NCBI GenBank assembly: GCA_029960085.1
Contig: JASCPG010000012.1
Coordinates: 1-54,813, forward strand
Source of the DNA: Microbacteriaceae bacterium PS02067
Lineage (GTDB): Bacteria > Actinomycetota > Actinomycetes > Actinomycetales > Microbacteriaceae
Length of the DNA stretch: 54,813 bases
Direction: 5' to 3'
Below the pieces are notes generated by a model. It was not told the origin of the DNA. It worked only from the letters and a program-made list of their open reading frames with translations, and ran no database searches. The position numbers and the translations under genes are program-made. Shown here one piece after another: positions 1 through 7,750 of the stretch. Positions within the stretch are counted from its first letter, which is position 1. Each line of letters begins with the position of its first letter.

Positions 1-168
1 GCGCGACCCCGTCGACGTCGGCGGGGTCGCGCTGCCACGCCCGCCGGCTTCCAGCTCGCCTTCGTCTTCGGACTGGCCGCCGCGCTGGCCTGCACGGTGC
101 TCGCCGCCTTCATCCCCGCGCCCCGGCGCGGCACCGAGAGCCATCCGGCCCTGCCCGGGCGGCGCTGA
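1..168 (+). CDS. C-terminal end of a membrane transporter, probably MFS (partial)
   Basis: The window opens inside a reading frame that ends at TGA 166-168. The visible 55 codons give an Arg-rich loop, then one hydrophobic helix (FQLAFVFGLAAALACTVLAA) and a short polar tail. This is how many drug-efflux MFS permeases end, with a last transmembrane helix followed by a basic cytoplasmic tail. Only one helix is visible, so the family is an inference from general appearance; any polytopic membrane protein could end this way. It converges on the sorbitol operon, with a hairpin between them. Confidence 0.5.
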   Translation, partial: ARPRRRRRGRAATPAGFQLAFVFGLAAALACTVLAAFIPAPRRGTESHPALPGRR

Positions 169-182
169 CGGCGGACGGCACG

Positions 183-216
183 GTGCCGGCGGGCGCTCGA
201 AGCGCGCCACCGGCAC
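183..216. terminator. hairpin between convergent genes, likely terminator
   Basis: GTGCCGG (183-189) pairs with CCGGCAC (210-216), with an inner GCGC/GCGC pairing around TCGAA. It lies 15 bases after the transporter stop and 19 bases after the srlB stop on the other strand, so it could stop transcription from both sides. There is no clear T-run. Confidence 0.5.
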
Positions 217-234
217 TGTCCTGGACAGGGCACC

Positions 235-603
235 TCAATCGGTGATCGTGAGGGCGTCCCCCGCGGTCAGGACCGGAACCGTCGATCCCGGATTGGTCAC
301 GTTGATCGCCCCGGGCAGGTGCGGGGTGTCCGCGCCGTTGAACACGACGGTGATATGTCCGAGCGAACCGAGGTTCCGGGCGGCGACGTCACCCACCGCC
401 GTGATGGGATAGCGGACGTCGTTGACCAGGAAAGCCTGGCCCGGGGCGATCTCGCCGACGACCGGCTCGACCTTGACGAAGTAGCAGTACTCCTTCAGCA
501 TGTCGGGGGCCTCTTCGCCGAACAGGACGAGCATATCCTGCTCGGCGAACAACGCCGCCTCCGGCCCGGCGCCGGTCACTTCGGTTTCATAGATGACGGA
601 CAT
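235..603 (-). CDS. srlB: PTS glucitol/sorbitol-specific EIIA component (SrlB-like)
   Basis: 122 aa, the usual length of the family. The start at 603 is fixed by an excellent ribosome site (AGGAGGAG, 4-5 bases upstream). The family pattern is clear: MSVIYETEVTGAG at the N-terminus, KEYCYF in the middle, then YPITAVGD and LGHITVVFNG. In the PTS relay this soluble domain takes phosphate from HPr and passes it to the EIIB domain of SrlE. Oddity: the phosphoacceptor histidine of the E. coli protein (His43, just after EYCFI) is replaced here. The sequence reads EYCYFVKVEP with no His, and the only histidines are the structural LGH and a TPH near the end. It is the last gene of the operon. Confidence 0.88.
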   Translation of the reverse strand: MSVIYETEVTGAGPEAALFAEQDMLVLFGEEAPDMLKEYCYFVKVEPVVGEIAPGQAFLVNDVRYPITAVGDVAARNLGSLGHITVVFNGADTPHLPGAINVTNPGSTVPVLTAGDALTITD

Positions 604-669
604 TGTTCTCCTCCTAGTTGGATGTGCAGTATCGACGAGACCGCGCCGCAGCATGGCCCACGCGGACCC

Positions 670-1728
670 TCAGCTCGAGTACACCCCGATGCTGGCCAGC
701 CACGCCCCCGCGACCCGCGGAACGCCGTTGACGAATCGCGAGTAGAGGACGGACGGCACGCCGACCTGCACGGTCTCGGCCTCGGCCTCGGCCAGGCCGA
801 GGCCGACCGGGATGAAGTCGCACGCATTCTGGGTGTTGATCGCGAACAGGGCCGGGAGCGCCATCGACGGCGGGATCGTACCCTTGCCGATCTCGACTCC
901 GATCAGCGAGCCGATGATGGAGCCGATGACTCCGCCCGGGCCCAGCAGCGGCGACAGGAACGGGAGCGAGCAGATGAAGCCGAGAGCGAGCAGGCCCCAG
1001 ATGCTGCCGGCCAGCGGCGCCAGAAGCGAAGAGAACCAGGTCCCGAACCCCGACGCGTTGATGATGCCGATCAGCATCGCGACGAACGCCATGAAGGGGA
1101 TGACCGTGGTGAGCATCGTCTGCACGGCGTCGCGCCCGGCCTGGTAGAAGATGCTGACGACGCGACCGGCGCCGAGGCCGATCACCTCGAGCAGCGACTT
1201 CTTGCGCTTCTGGGCGATGTGCTCCGAGATCTTCATGTCGGTGTTCCACGTGGGCGTGTCGCCGGATGCCGCGGCATCCGTCGCCTCTGCCGCACCGGAG
1301 GCCGCAGAGGCCTCTCCCGTGAAGGTGGCGGCCGCGGCGGCGGTCACCGGCGCTTCTGCCGGCGCCACCTGGTCCACGCCGACGGCGGACACGTAGATGT
1401 CCTCCGTGATGTACTGCGCGAGCGGTCCGCTCTTGCCGGTGGACATGATGTTGATGGTCGGGATGCCGGCCTTGGGGTACAGGCCGCATCGGAGCGTGCC
1501 GCCGCAGTCGATCACCGCGGCGAACACCTCGTCGTCGGGGACCCGGGTGGCGAACCCGTTGACGGGCTCGGCGCCGGTGAGCTCGGCGATCCTGTCGACG
1601 ACGTCGGGCTTCATCCCGCCGCCGACCACGTAGAGGAGCTTGTTGCGCTTGTCGGTGGGCTGAATGGTCAGCGGTCCGCCGTAGCCTCCGCCGCCTCGGC
1701 GGACGGTGATGGCGTGGTACTCGGTCAT
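670..1728 (-). CDS. srlE: PTS glucitol/sorbitol-specific EIIB/C component (SrlE-like)
   Basis: 352 aa; E. coli SrlE is slightly shorter. Residues 1-115 form the EIIB domain. Its phosphocysteine motif is seen as [12 protein letters not shown], followed by [17 protein letters not shown]. Residues of about 118-150 are an Ala-rich linker that accounts for the extra length. From about residue 160 on is the membrane part ([18 protein letters not shown], then several hydrophobic helices with [16 protein letters not shown]). It transfers phosphate to incoming sorbitol and forms the membrane channel with SrlA. The gap to srlA is 12 bases, so they are co-transcribed. Confidence 0.92.
   Translation of the reverse strand: MTEYHAITVRRGGGGYGGPLTIQPTDKRNKLLYVVGGGMKPDVVDRIAELTGAEPVNGFATRVPDDEVFAAVIDCGGTLRCGLYPKAGIPTINIMSTGKSGPLAQYITEDIYVSAVGVDQVAPAEAPVTAAAAATFTGEASAASGAAEATDAAASGDTPTWNTDMKISEHIAQKRKKSLLEVIGLGAGRVVSIFYQAGRDAVQTMLTTVIPFMAFVAMLIGIINASGFGTWFSSLLAPLAGSIWGLLALGFICSLPFLSPLLGPGGVIGSIIGSLIGVEIGKGTIPPSMALPALFAINTQNACDFIPVGLGLAEAEAETVQVGVPSVLYSRFVNGVPRVAGAWLASIGVYSS
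1264..1279. repeat. 16-bp perfect palindrome made of two opposed GGATGCC motifs
   Basis: GGATGCCGCGGCATCC is its own reverse complement. It sits in the stretch encoding the Ala-rich linker of SrlE. The two halves are the 7-mer that recurs all over this window (see findings). Function unknown. Confidence 0.75.
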
Positions 1729-1740
1729 GTTGTCTGCCCC

Positions 1741-2292
1741 TTATGCCTTGACTGCCGGCTGCTTGCTGAGAGTGACGCCCTGCTGCTTGCTGACCCACGC
1801 GGTCGTCAGGTCGGTGAACCAGCCGCCGACGAAGTTCATGACGAGGCCGACCAGCAGGTAACGGATGGCGAGCTCACCCGTGTTGAGCCCGAGCGTCGTG
1901 ATGCCACTGGCGATGCCGAGCCAGATGAACAGCTCACCGGGGTTGATGTGCGGGAACACGCCATTGCTCGTGTGGCAGAACTGCGCCGCCGAGGCGAAGT
2001 AGCTCGGCTTGTAGCGCTCGGGCATGAAGCGGCCCAGCGAGTGGACCATGGGGTTTCCGAGCATGAACGCTCCGACGAACGGGAGCACCATGTAGCGCAG
2101 CAGCGGGTTGCCCCCCGCCTTCTGCGCGAACGAGTTCACCCGGTTCTCACCGATCAGCTGGATGAGCGAGTTCATCGCCACCAGCAGGATCAGTACAAGG
2201 GGCACGATGGTGCCCATCCAGCTTATGAAGGTGTCAGCACCCGACTGGAAGAGGGCGATGAACCACTCCGCCGCGGCGACGAGATAATCCAT
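1741..2292 (-). CDS. srlA: PTS glucitol/sorbitol-specific EIIC component (SrlA-like)
   Basis: 183 aa, the family's usual size. Membrane protein with helices near residues 20-45 (FISWMGTIVPLVLILLVAMN), 70-85, 120-140 and 145-165. Family signatures are NSLIQLIGENRVNSFA, GNPMVHSLGRFMPERYKPSYF and SNGVFPHINPGELFIWLGI. With the C-terminal part of SrlE it forms the sorbitol translocation unit. It lies one base from the gutM stop, so it is in the same transcript. Confidence 0.93.
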   Translation of the reverse strand: MDYLVAAAEWFIALFQSGADTFISWMGTIVPLVLILLVAMNSLIQLIGENRVNSFAQKAGGNPLLRYMVLPFVGAFMLGNPMVHSLGRFMPERYKPSYFASAAQFCHTSNGVFPHINPGELFIWLGIASGITTLGLNTGELAIRYLLVGLVMNFVGGWFTDLTTAWVSKQQGVTLSKQPAVKA

Positions 2293-2293
2293 G

Positions 2294-2755
2294 TCAGTTC
2301 TCCTTTCCTACTCGTGACTTTCGCGAGAATCGTGCGCCGATGCGCGCGAAGGGCCCCGGGGGCTCTTCGGGCATGCGGCCGGCCGTGAAGGCCGTGTAGT
2401 TGTCGTCGGCGTTGACCACGGCCTGACGCACCGCCTTGGGCAGGCGCGGCCGGTCCGCCACGAGGCGGCGGAGGTCGCGGATGCGGACGCCGTCGAAGGC
2501 GGGGAACTCGCGGAAGCGACTGAACACGGTGACTCCGGTCAGATACACCCCCTCGCGGATGCCGCCGTCCTCGTCGAGACGGAACATGACGATCGCGCCC
2601 CGGGTGAAGAGGTTCTGATGCTTGCCGATCGCGACTTTGCCGTGCTCGCGCAGCCGGCCGTAGGTGCGGGAGAAGTTGCTCATCTGCCGCATCGACAGCG
2701 CCATATGGATGCCGTAGAAGACGGCGAACGCGAGCAGGATCTGCCAGTAGTTCAT
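2294..2755 (-). CDS. gutM: glucitol operon activator protein GutM
   Basis: 153 aa. The N-terminal hydrophobic helix (ILLAFAVFYGIHMAL, about residues 6-20) is followed by the GutM-type segment MSNFSRTYGRLREHGKVAIG and the strand pattern GAIVMFRLDEDGGI. In enterobacteria GutM activates the glucitol operon together with the repressor; the N-terminal helix suggests membrane attachment. The start overlaps the stop of the upstream regulator by 4 bp (ATGA), which indicates translational coupling. The C-terminal 40 residues are basic and less conserved. Confidence 0.88.
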   Translation of the reverse strand: MNYWQILLAFAVFYGIHMALSMRQMSNFSRTYGRLREHGKVAIGKHQNLFTRGAIVMFRLDEDGGIREGVYLTGVTVFSRFREFPAFDGVRIRDLRRLVADRPRLPKAVRQAVVNADDNYTAFTAGRMPEEPPGPFARIGARFSRKSRVGKEN

Positions 2756-4641
2756 GAGGTGGGTCCCTTCAGGAAATGGAGCAGGTATTCGTGGAATGAC
2801 GTGGAGGCACTGACGCGATCGAGGAAGTCCTTATCGGCGGCGAGGCGGATGATCTCGTCGTACAGCTGCACGAGGAGGTCGTCGTAGCCGCCGGAATCCT
2901 CGGGCAGCAGCAGCAGGAAGACGATCCGCACCCCCGTCTCGTGGGGGTCGCGCCGGGCGACGCCCACCGCGAAGGTGAGCTCGTCGATGGACGGATCGGA
3001 CAGGTGCGGGAATCCGAGGTGCTCGTCCAGGCGCATCGCGCGGGTTTTCTCGCGCTGCTCGACCCGCTCCCGGACGTGGCCGGAGATCTCGCCACGGGCG
3101 ACCATGGCATCCATCAGCGATGCCAGCAGCTGCTCATACGTGTCCTGTGGTTCGAGCACGTAGAACTGCTCCGGTATCGCGAGCCCGGCGACCAGGTGGT
3201 CCAGCCCCGTCAGCCGCGCACCCCAGTACGCGTGCGCCCGCGCCCGGCGCACCCAGTTCACGAACTCCTGCTGGTCGAAGTCGGCGCGCAGCCGCAGGAT
3301 CGGCAGGGTGGTCTCGATCTCCGCTCCGGGAGGAGCGACGACCACATCGAACCCGCTGAGCGAACGCTCGTCGACCGACGCCGGGGCGAGGACGACCAGT
3401 TCGACATCGTCCGAGACGAGTTCGGCCAGACGCATGCGCAGCAGGCTCGTCGACACCGTCCCGGGCACGGCGACCACGGCCACACGCGTCCGCTTCGGCG
3501 TGCGCTTGTGCTGCTCGTGGAGGAAGACCTCGAAGTACGCGGCGATGAAGTCCAGCTCGTCGTCAATGACGTCGCCACCGTGCTCGCTCTCGATGACGTC
3601 CTTCGCGATCTCCGCCATACGGAAGGCGACCGGATACGAGTCGCGGATGCCGGGCACGTCCGTGCCGAGACGGACGTGGTAGCGCATGCGATTGAGCAGA
3701 AACGCGATGTGCTGGACGAACTTCTCGAGCAGATCGAGGTCCTCCATCGCGAGGGTCAGCCCCATCTCGGCGCGGATGCGCGCCATGATCGAGTCCACGA
3801 GCAGCTGGTCGTCGGCCGAGAGCGTCGAGGGCGCATCGCTCTCCTGCAGCGGAGTGCGCATGGCCGCCAGCGGGAGGGCCAGGAAGAGGGCCTCGGCGTC
3901 CGGCACGTCGGAGGGCAGGTGCGGCTTGCTCGCTAGCAGCAGCTCTGCGGCACAGCGGTGGGCCGCCGTTCCGATCAGCGCCTCGTAGGAGCTCGGCAGC
4001 TCCGTCACCGCATGCCCGCTGCGCACTCGATCGACCATCACGGCATGCCAGCGCGCTAGCCGGTCGGCCGTGTCGCCGTCGAACTGATGGCGCGCGGCGA
4101 CCGCATCGACGCGCTCCCGCTGCCACGCCGGCTGCCCGTGGGTGTAGATGTCGTCGAAGAACACGTCGAGCAGCACGTGGCGGATGGGCAGCTCCTCCCC
4201 CTCCAGCCAGTAGCCCACGTGCGTCCGGGCGCGTAGGCGGATCAGATAGGCGTCGAGCACCGACCGGAGCTTGGCGAGGTCGGCGGCCGCCGTGGAGCGG
4301 CCGACCTTCATGTCCTCCGCCAGCGCCTCCACCGACACCGGCGCGTCCTGGATGAGCAGAGTCTCGAAGATGTACGCCTGACGCCGGGCGGTGTCGTTGA
4401 ACGACTCCCGGCGGCGCGCGCCGCGGGCACTGCGCGCGTACCGCTCCGGGTCGAGAACGACCAGGCGGTAGCGCGCCTGGTCCTCGAGGACGATGCGTGC
4501 TGCGGGGGCCAGCGTCGCGTTCAGCGCGCGGATGTCATTCTCGATCGAGCGGACACTCACGCCGCCCGTGCGCGCGAGGTCCTCGCGGGCCACCGTGAGA
4601 GCGGTCTCCAGGTGGTCGAGGATCTTCTCTGATCTGTTCAT
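2752..4641 (-). CDS. PRD-domain transcriptional regulator with fused EIIB-like and EIIA domains (sorbitol operon regulator)
   Basis: 629 aa. N-terminal winged helix (residues 1-60, with SVRSIENDIRALNATL), a second helix-turn-helix (about 85-145, VEALAEDMKVGRSTAAADLAKL), two PTS regulation domains (about 170-270 and 290-390, the second with FVQHIAFLLNRMRYH), an EIIB-like segment (about 400-475, RVAVVAVPGTVSTSLLRMRL) and a C-terminal EIIA type-2 domain whose phosphohistidine motif reads LGFPH. This is the MtlR/LicR architecture: a DNA-binding activator switched by PTS phosphorylation. It lies inside the sorbitol operon and overlaps gutM by 4 bp, so it almost surely controls this operon. The intact FPH histidine contrasts with the missing histidine in SrlB. 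Confidence 0.88.
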   Translation of the reverse strand: MNRSEKILDHLETALTVAREDLARTGGVSVRSIENDIRALNATLAPAARIVLEDQARYRLVVLDPERYARSARGARRRESFNDTARRQAYIFETLLIQDAPVSVEALAEDMKVGRSTAAADLAKLRSVLDAYLIRLRARTHVGYWLEGEELPIRHVLLDVFFDDIYTHGQPAWQRERVDAVAARHQFDGDTADRLARWHAVMVDRVRSGHAVTELPSSYEALIGTAAHRCAAELLLASKPHLPSDVPDAEALFLALPLAAMRTPLQESDAPSTLSADDQLLVDSIMARIRAEMGLTLAMEDLDLLEKFVQHIAFLLNRMRYHVRLGTDVPGIRDSYPVAFRMAEIAKDVIESEHGGDVIDDELDFIAAYFEVFLHEQHKRTPKRTRVAVVAVPGTVSTSLLRMRLAELVSDDVELVVLAPASVDERSLSGFDVVVAPPGAEIETTLPILRLRADFDQQEFVNWVRRARAHAYWGARLTGLDHLVAGLAIPEQFYVLEPQDTYEQLLASLMDAMVARGEISGHVRERVEQREKTRAMRLDEHLGFPHLSDPSIDELTFAVGVARRDPHETGVRIVFLLLLPEDSGGYDDLLVQLYDEIIRLAADKDFLDRVSASTSFHEYLLHFLKGPTS

Positions 4642-4667
4642 GTGAAGCCGGTGTCGCCGGGGGCTGA

Positions 4668-5468
4668 CTATCCGCGGGATTTGCCGCCGGTGACCGCGTA
4701 CGTGGTCGCCGTGATGTAGGACGCGCGGTCCGAGAGCAGGTAGACCACGAGGTCGGCGATCTCCGAGAGCTTCCCGGGCCGACCGAGCGGAATGACCTTC
4801 TTGTAGTCGGTCGACAGCTGGTCGGGGCGGATCCCGCGCGTGTAGGCGAGCGCCTCGTTGTAGGCGGGGGTGGTCAGTCCGGTCGGCTCGTTAATGCCCG
4901 GCGCGACGCCGACCACGCGCACATTGTGCGGCGCAAGCTCCTTGCCCCACGAGCGGGTGAAGCCGTTGAGTGCGCCCTTGGTCGCCGAGTAGGCGCTCTG
5001 GCCCACGGAACCTTCCACGCCCGCCTCCGAGGTGAGGTTGACGATCACGCCCCCGCCTGCGGCGATCATGTGGCGCGCGGCGGCCTGGGCCGCGAAGAGA
5101 GCGCCCTTGACGTTGATCCCGAACATGATCTCGTACGACCGGTCGTCCAATTCGTACTCGGGGTGCTCGCCCACGACGTCCACCAGCAGTCGCGGGAGGT
5201 TGACCCCCGCGTTGTTGACGAGGCCGTCGAGCCGTCCGGTGCGCTCGATGATCGCGTCGACGGCGCCGACCACCTGTGCACGGTCGGTGATGTCCGCGTG
5301 CACGCGGGCGTCGGAGAGGTCGTCAAGCTGGGTCTCGACCGAGATGTCCAGCACCACGGCGGTGGCGCCGGCCTCGCGCAGCCCGCCCACGATGGCGGCG
5401 CCGATGCCCGATCCGCCACCCGTGACGGCTACGACCTTCGATGTGATGTCGATCCAGGAATCCACCAT
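4668..5468 (-). CDS. sorbitol-6-phosphate 2-dehydrogenase (short-chain dehydrogenase/reductase)
   Basis: 266 aa classical SDR. Cofactor motif TGGGSGIG (residues 16-23), NNAG (about 86), catalytic Ser in VNLTSEAG and YSATK (Tyr/Lys pair), then an N-terminal-type start IDITSKVVAVTGG. The long insertion around ELDDRSYEIMFGINVKG and the ending YAVTGGKSRG fit the sorbitol-6-phosphate dehydrogenases found in PTS operons. These oxidise sorbitol 6-phosphate to fructose 6-phosphate with NAD+. It is the first gene of the leftward operon. The start at 5468 is not backed by a well-spaced ribosome site; a GTG one codon later is possible. Confidence 0.85.
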   Translation of the reverse strand: MVDSWIDITSKVVAVTGGGSGIGAAIVGGLREAGATAVVLDISVETQLDDLSDARVHADITDRAQVVGAVDAIIERTGRLDGLVNNAGVNLPRLLVDVVGEHPEYELDDRSYEIMFGINVKGALFAAQAAARHMIAAGGGVIVNLTSEAGVEGSVGQSAYSATKGALNGFTRSWGKELAPHNVRVVGVAPGINEPTGLTTPAYNEALAYTRGIRPDQLSTDYKKVIPLGRPGKLSEIADLVVYLLSDRASYITATTYAVTGGKSRG

Positions 5469-5490
5469 TGGAATTCATCGCCTTTCGCAA

Positions 5491-5511
5491 AGTGTCTGTG
5501 GTTTGGACACT
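5491..5511. promoter_or_regulatory. inverted repeat upstream of the sorbitol operon, candidate operator
   Basis: AGTGTC (5491-5496) and GACACT (5506-5511) form a 6-bp inverted repeat with a 9-base spacer, 23 bases upstream of the dehydrogenase start. The position, immediately 5' of the first gene, suits an operator for the PRD regulator; this is an inference. No convincing -35/-10 pair could be chosen. Confidence 0.35.
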
Positions 5512-5630
5512 ACTGCGACGTCGGATCGCTTCGGTACCGGGATTCGCCTCGCTTATTTCGGTGGTGCGGAAGCCGGGTGGACTATTGGCCCGCGAGCCCA
5601 CTCGGCGCTGCGGAGCACAATGCGGCTACG

Positions 5631-5658
5631 GCGCTCGGCGCTCGGCGCTCGGCGCTCG
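5631..5658. repeat. four tandem copies of a 7-bp unit (GCGCTCG)
   Basis: GCGCTCG is repeated four times without interruption (5631-5658), with a partial fifth copy. It lies just past the end of the AraC remnant and may be a slippage product or a scar of the rearrangement there. Confidence 0.8.
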
Positions 5659-5660
5659 GC

Positions 5661-5804
5661 GCGTCCGCGATAGGCGGTCGGGGTGAAGGCCGTCTCGGCG
5701 AGGAACTGGCGGTTCAAGTTCGACAGATCGCGATAGCCGACATCGTGGGCGATCGCGGCGACGGCGGCGCTCGAGCCGTCCAGCAGCTTGCACGCCACCA
5801 CCGC
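5661..5804 (-). pseudogene. AraC-family regulator remnant (second helix-turn-helix only)
   Basis: Read leftward, this stretch encodes the C-terminal helix-turn-helix of an AraC regulator: CKLLDGSSAAVAAIAHDVGY, then RDLSNLNRQFLAETAFTP and TAYR. That matches the family pattern (IA..vGY.d.s.l.R.F...t..tP.aYR). The rest of the protein, including the first helix-turn-helix and any ligand domain, is absent. Upstream lies the comM fragment in another frame and downstream the tandem repeat. It is a broken leftover, not a gene. It may come from the DNA that carried the sorbitol operon in, or from a deleted neighbour. Confidence 0.75.
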
Positions 5805-6943
5805 TGCGAACACCGGGAGTATCGGCAAACTGGCCAGCGCGGACCTTCGGGTGACGACTCGGCTCCAAGCATCTGGATAGTATCCAGTCGTACACAAAAC
5901 ACGACGAGTTGGAACCGCGCGGGGAAGACCGCGCGGAACCCGGCCCGATGGATCTCGATACTCCCCGACTCAAGCGGCTGCCGCAGCGAATCGAGCGCGT
6001 GGGCGCTGTACTCCCCCGCCTCATCGAGGAACAGGATTCCTCCCGATGCGCGCGCGATCGCGCCGGGCCGCACCGTGCGGCTCCCGCCGCCGATGAGCGA
6101 CGCCATGCTCGCGCTGTGGTGCGGCGCTTCGAAGGGCGGCGTCCGGGTGAGGCTCCGAACCGGAACCCCCGACAAGGAACGCAGCGCGGCGCTCTGCACC
6201 GCCTCCTCGTCACCGAGGTCGGGCAGGATCCCCCGCATCCGCTGGGCGAGCATCGTCTTGCCGGCCCCCGGTGGCCCGCTCATGAGCACGTGGTGACCAC
6301 CCGCGGCGGCGAGGATGAGCGCCTCGACGGCATCTCGCTGTCCGATCACGTCCTCGAGGTCGGGCACCGTGTCCTCGAGCGCATCGGCGGTTCCGGTCAG
6401 AGGCATCGGATCCTCGTCGACGGGATCGACCTCGAGCCCGTGATGGCGCGCCACCTCGCGCAGTGACACCGCCCCGAACACCTCGACTCCCGGGACGAGT
6501 CCCGCCTCTTCGCGGTTCGCCCACGGCACGACGACCTTCCGCACGCCCGCCCGCATCGCGGCGACGACGGCGGGGAGCACACCGGCGCCGGGTCGCAACC
6601 GCCCATCGAGCCCCAGTTCGCCGATGTGCGCCGTGGTGAGGAGCGACGCGGCATCCATCGGCGCCTGCGTCGCGAGCGCGGCGATCGCGATGGCCAGATC
6701 GAGAGCTGACCCGTGTTTCGGGAGGCTCGCGGGCGAGAGATTCACCGTGAGTTTCCGACGCGGCAGCGGCAGCCCGCTGTTCGCGCACGCGTTGTGCACG
6801 CGCTGCGTCGCCTCGCCGATGGCCTTGTCCGCAAGGCCGATGATCGTGAAGCCCGGTGTCTGCTGCGAGAGGTCCGCCTCGACCTCGACGAGGTCGCCCT
6901 GAATGCCGGTGAGGACCACACCCCACGTGCGCGCGACGGTCAT
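5714..6943 (-). pseudogene. comM: comM (YifB family Mg-chelatase-like ATPase), truncated in its AAA+ domain
   Basis: The start MTVARTWGVVLTGIQGD is typical of ComM/YifB. Residues 1-170 are the Lon-like N-terminal domain (PGFTIIGLADKAIGEA, KLTVNLSPASLPKHGSALDL). The ATPase follows with Walker A GPPGAGKTMLAQRM and Walker B ILFLDEAGEYS. Homology stops at FPARFQLVV near position 5900. The family continues with a NPCPCG motif and about 150 more residues (about 505 in total); here the frame runs about 60 codons through unrelated sequence to a stop at 5714-5716. Sensor and C-terminal parts are therefore missing and the product should be non-functional. ComM is a branch-migration helicase that helps natural transformation. 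The start overlaps the yraN stop by 4 bp. Confidence 0.85.
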
Positions 6944-7302
6944 TCCAACCCCTCGAGATGTTCCAGTGACGCATGGGCGGGGTCGTCGCCGATGATCCCG
7001 ATGACGTCGATGCGCAGGCGGCGGTGCCGCGCGGCATCCGGATGTGCGGCGACCCACGCCGCCGACAGTCGCCAGAGCCGGTCGCGCTTGCGCCGATCGA
7101 TGGCCTCGAAGGGGTGGCCGAACGACTCCGTCCGACGGGTCTTCACCTCGACGACGACGAGCTCTCCCCCGCGCGCCGCGACGATGTCGATCTCCCCCTG
7201 CGCGCACCGCCAATTGCGGTCGAGCAGGGCGTACCCCTGCGTCCGCAGGTACGCGGCGGCGCGATCCTCGCCCGCGCGCCCCCGCACGTCTTTGTCTGCC
7301 AT
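6940..7302 (-). CDS. YraN family (UPF0102) putative endonuclease
   Basis: 120 aa, full length for the family. The PD-(D/E)XK nuclease core is visible: GRAGEDRAAAYLRTQGY, then CAQGEIDIVA and LVVVEVKTR. These supply the acidic residues and lysine of the active site. Its cellular substrate is not established. Position between DUF2469 and comM is standard for actinobacteria, and comM starts within its stop codon. Confidence 0.92.
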   Translation of the reverse strand: MADKDVRGRAGEDRAAAYLRTQGYALLDRNWRCAQGEIDIVAARGGELVVVEVKTRRTESFGHPFEAIDRRKRDRLWRLSAAWVAAHPDAARHRRLRIDVIGIIGDDPAHASLEHLEGLE

Positions 7303-7403
7303 GCAGGCATCGTGACGGAAACCGCGATCACCGTGCCCGGCGAATCAGCCGATCCGTGGATGGACCGACGAAATCCGCTGCTGGGGAGAGGGCGATGCGG
7401 CGC

Positions 7404-7727
7404 TCAGGTGTCGAGCGACAGCTCCTCGGGCAGCTGGAAGTCGCGGCGCTGCAGCTCCTCGACATTGACGTCCTTGAACGTGAGCACACGAACCGACTTG
7501 ACGAAGCGGTCGGCGCGATAGATGTCCCAGACCCAGACATCGGTCATCGAGATCTCGAAGTAGAAATCGTGCTCCGTGTCACGGCGGACGACGTTGACGT
7601 CGTTCGCGAGATAGAAGCGCCGCTCGGTCTCGATCACATACGCGAACTGCGATACGACATCGCGGTACTCCTTGTACAGAGCCAGCTCGAGCTCGCGGTC
7701 GTAATCCTCGAAGACTTCGTCATCCAT
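7404..7727 (-). CDS. DUF2469 family protein
   Basis: 107 aa, acidic. Nearly invariant family sequence: MDDEVFEDYDRELELALYKE, then YVIETERRFYLANDVN and VWVWDIYRADRFVKSV. It is conserved across actinobacteria beside rnhB, but no biochemical role is established. It lies 23 bases after rnhB and is probably in the lepB-rnhB transcript. Confidence 0.93.
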   Translation of the reverse strand: MDDEVFEDYDRELELALYKEYRDVVSQFAYVIETERRFYLANDVNVVRRDTEHDFYFEISMTDVWVWDIYRADRFVKSVRVLTFKDVNVEELQRRDFQLPEELSLDT

Positions 7728-7750
7728 GGTGCGTCCAGTCTAGGCGGCGC

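Noticed and set aside
319..2388. Long open frame opposite the sorbitol EII genes
   Set aside because: Arg/Asp/Gly-rich low-information product, no ribosome site and fully covered by well-recognised genes on the other strand; it is a high-GC antisense artefact. The same applies to other long antisense frames, e.g. 27974-30340.
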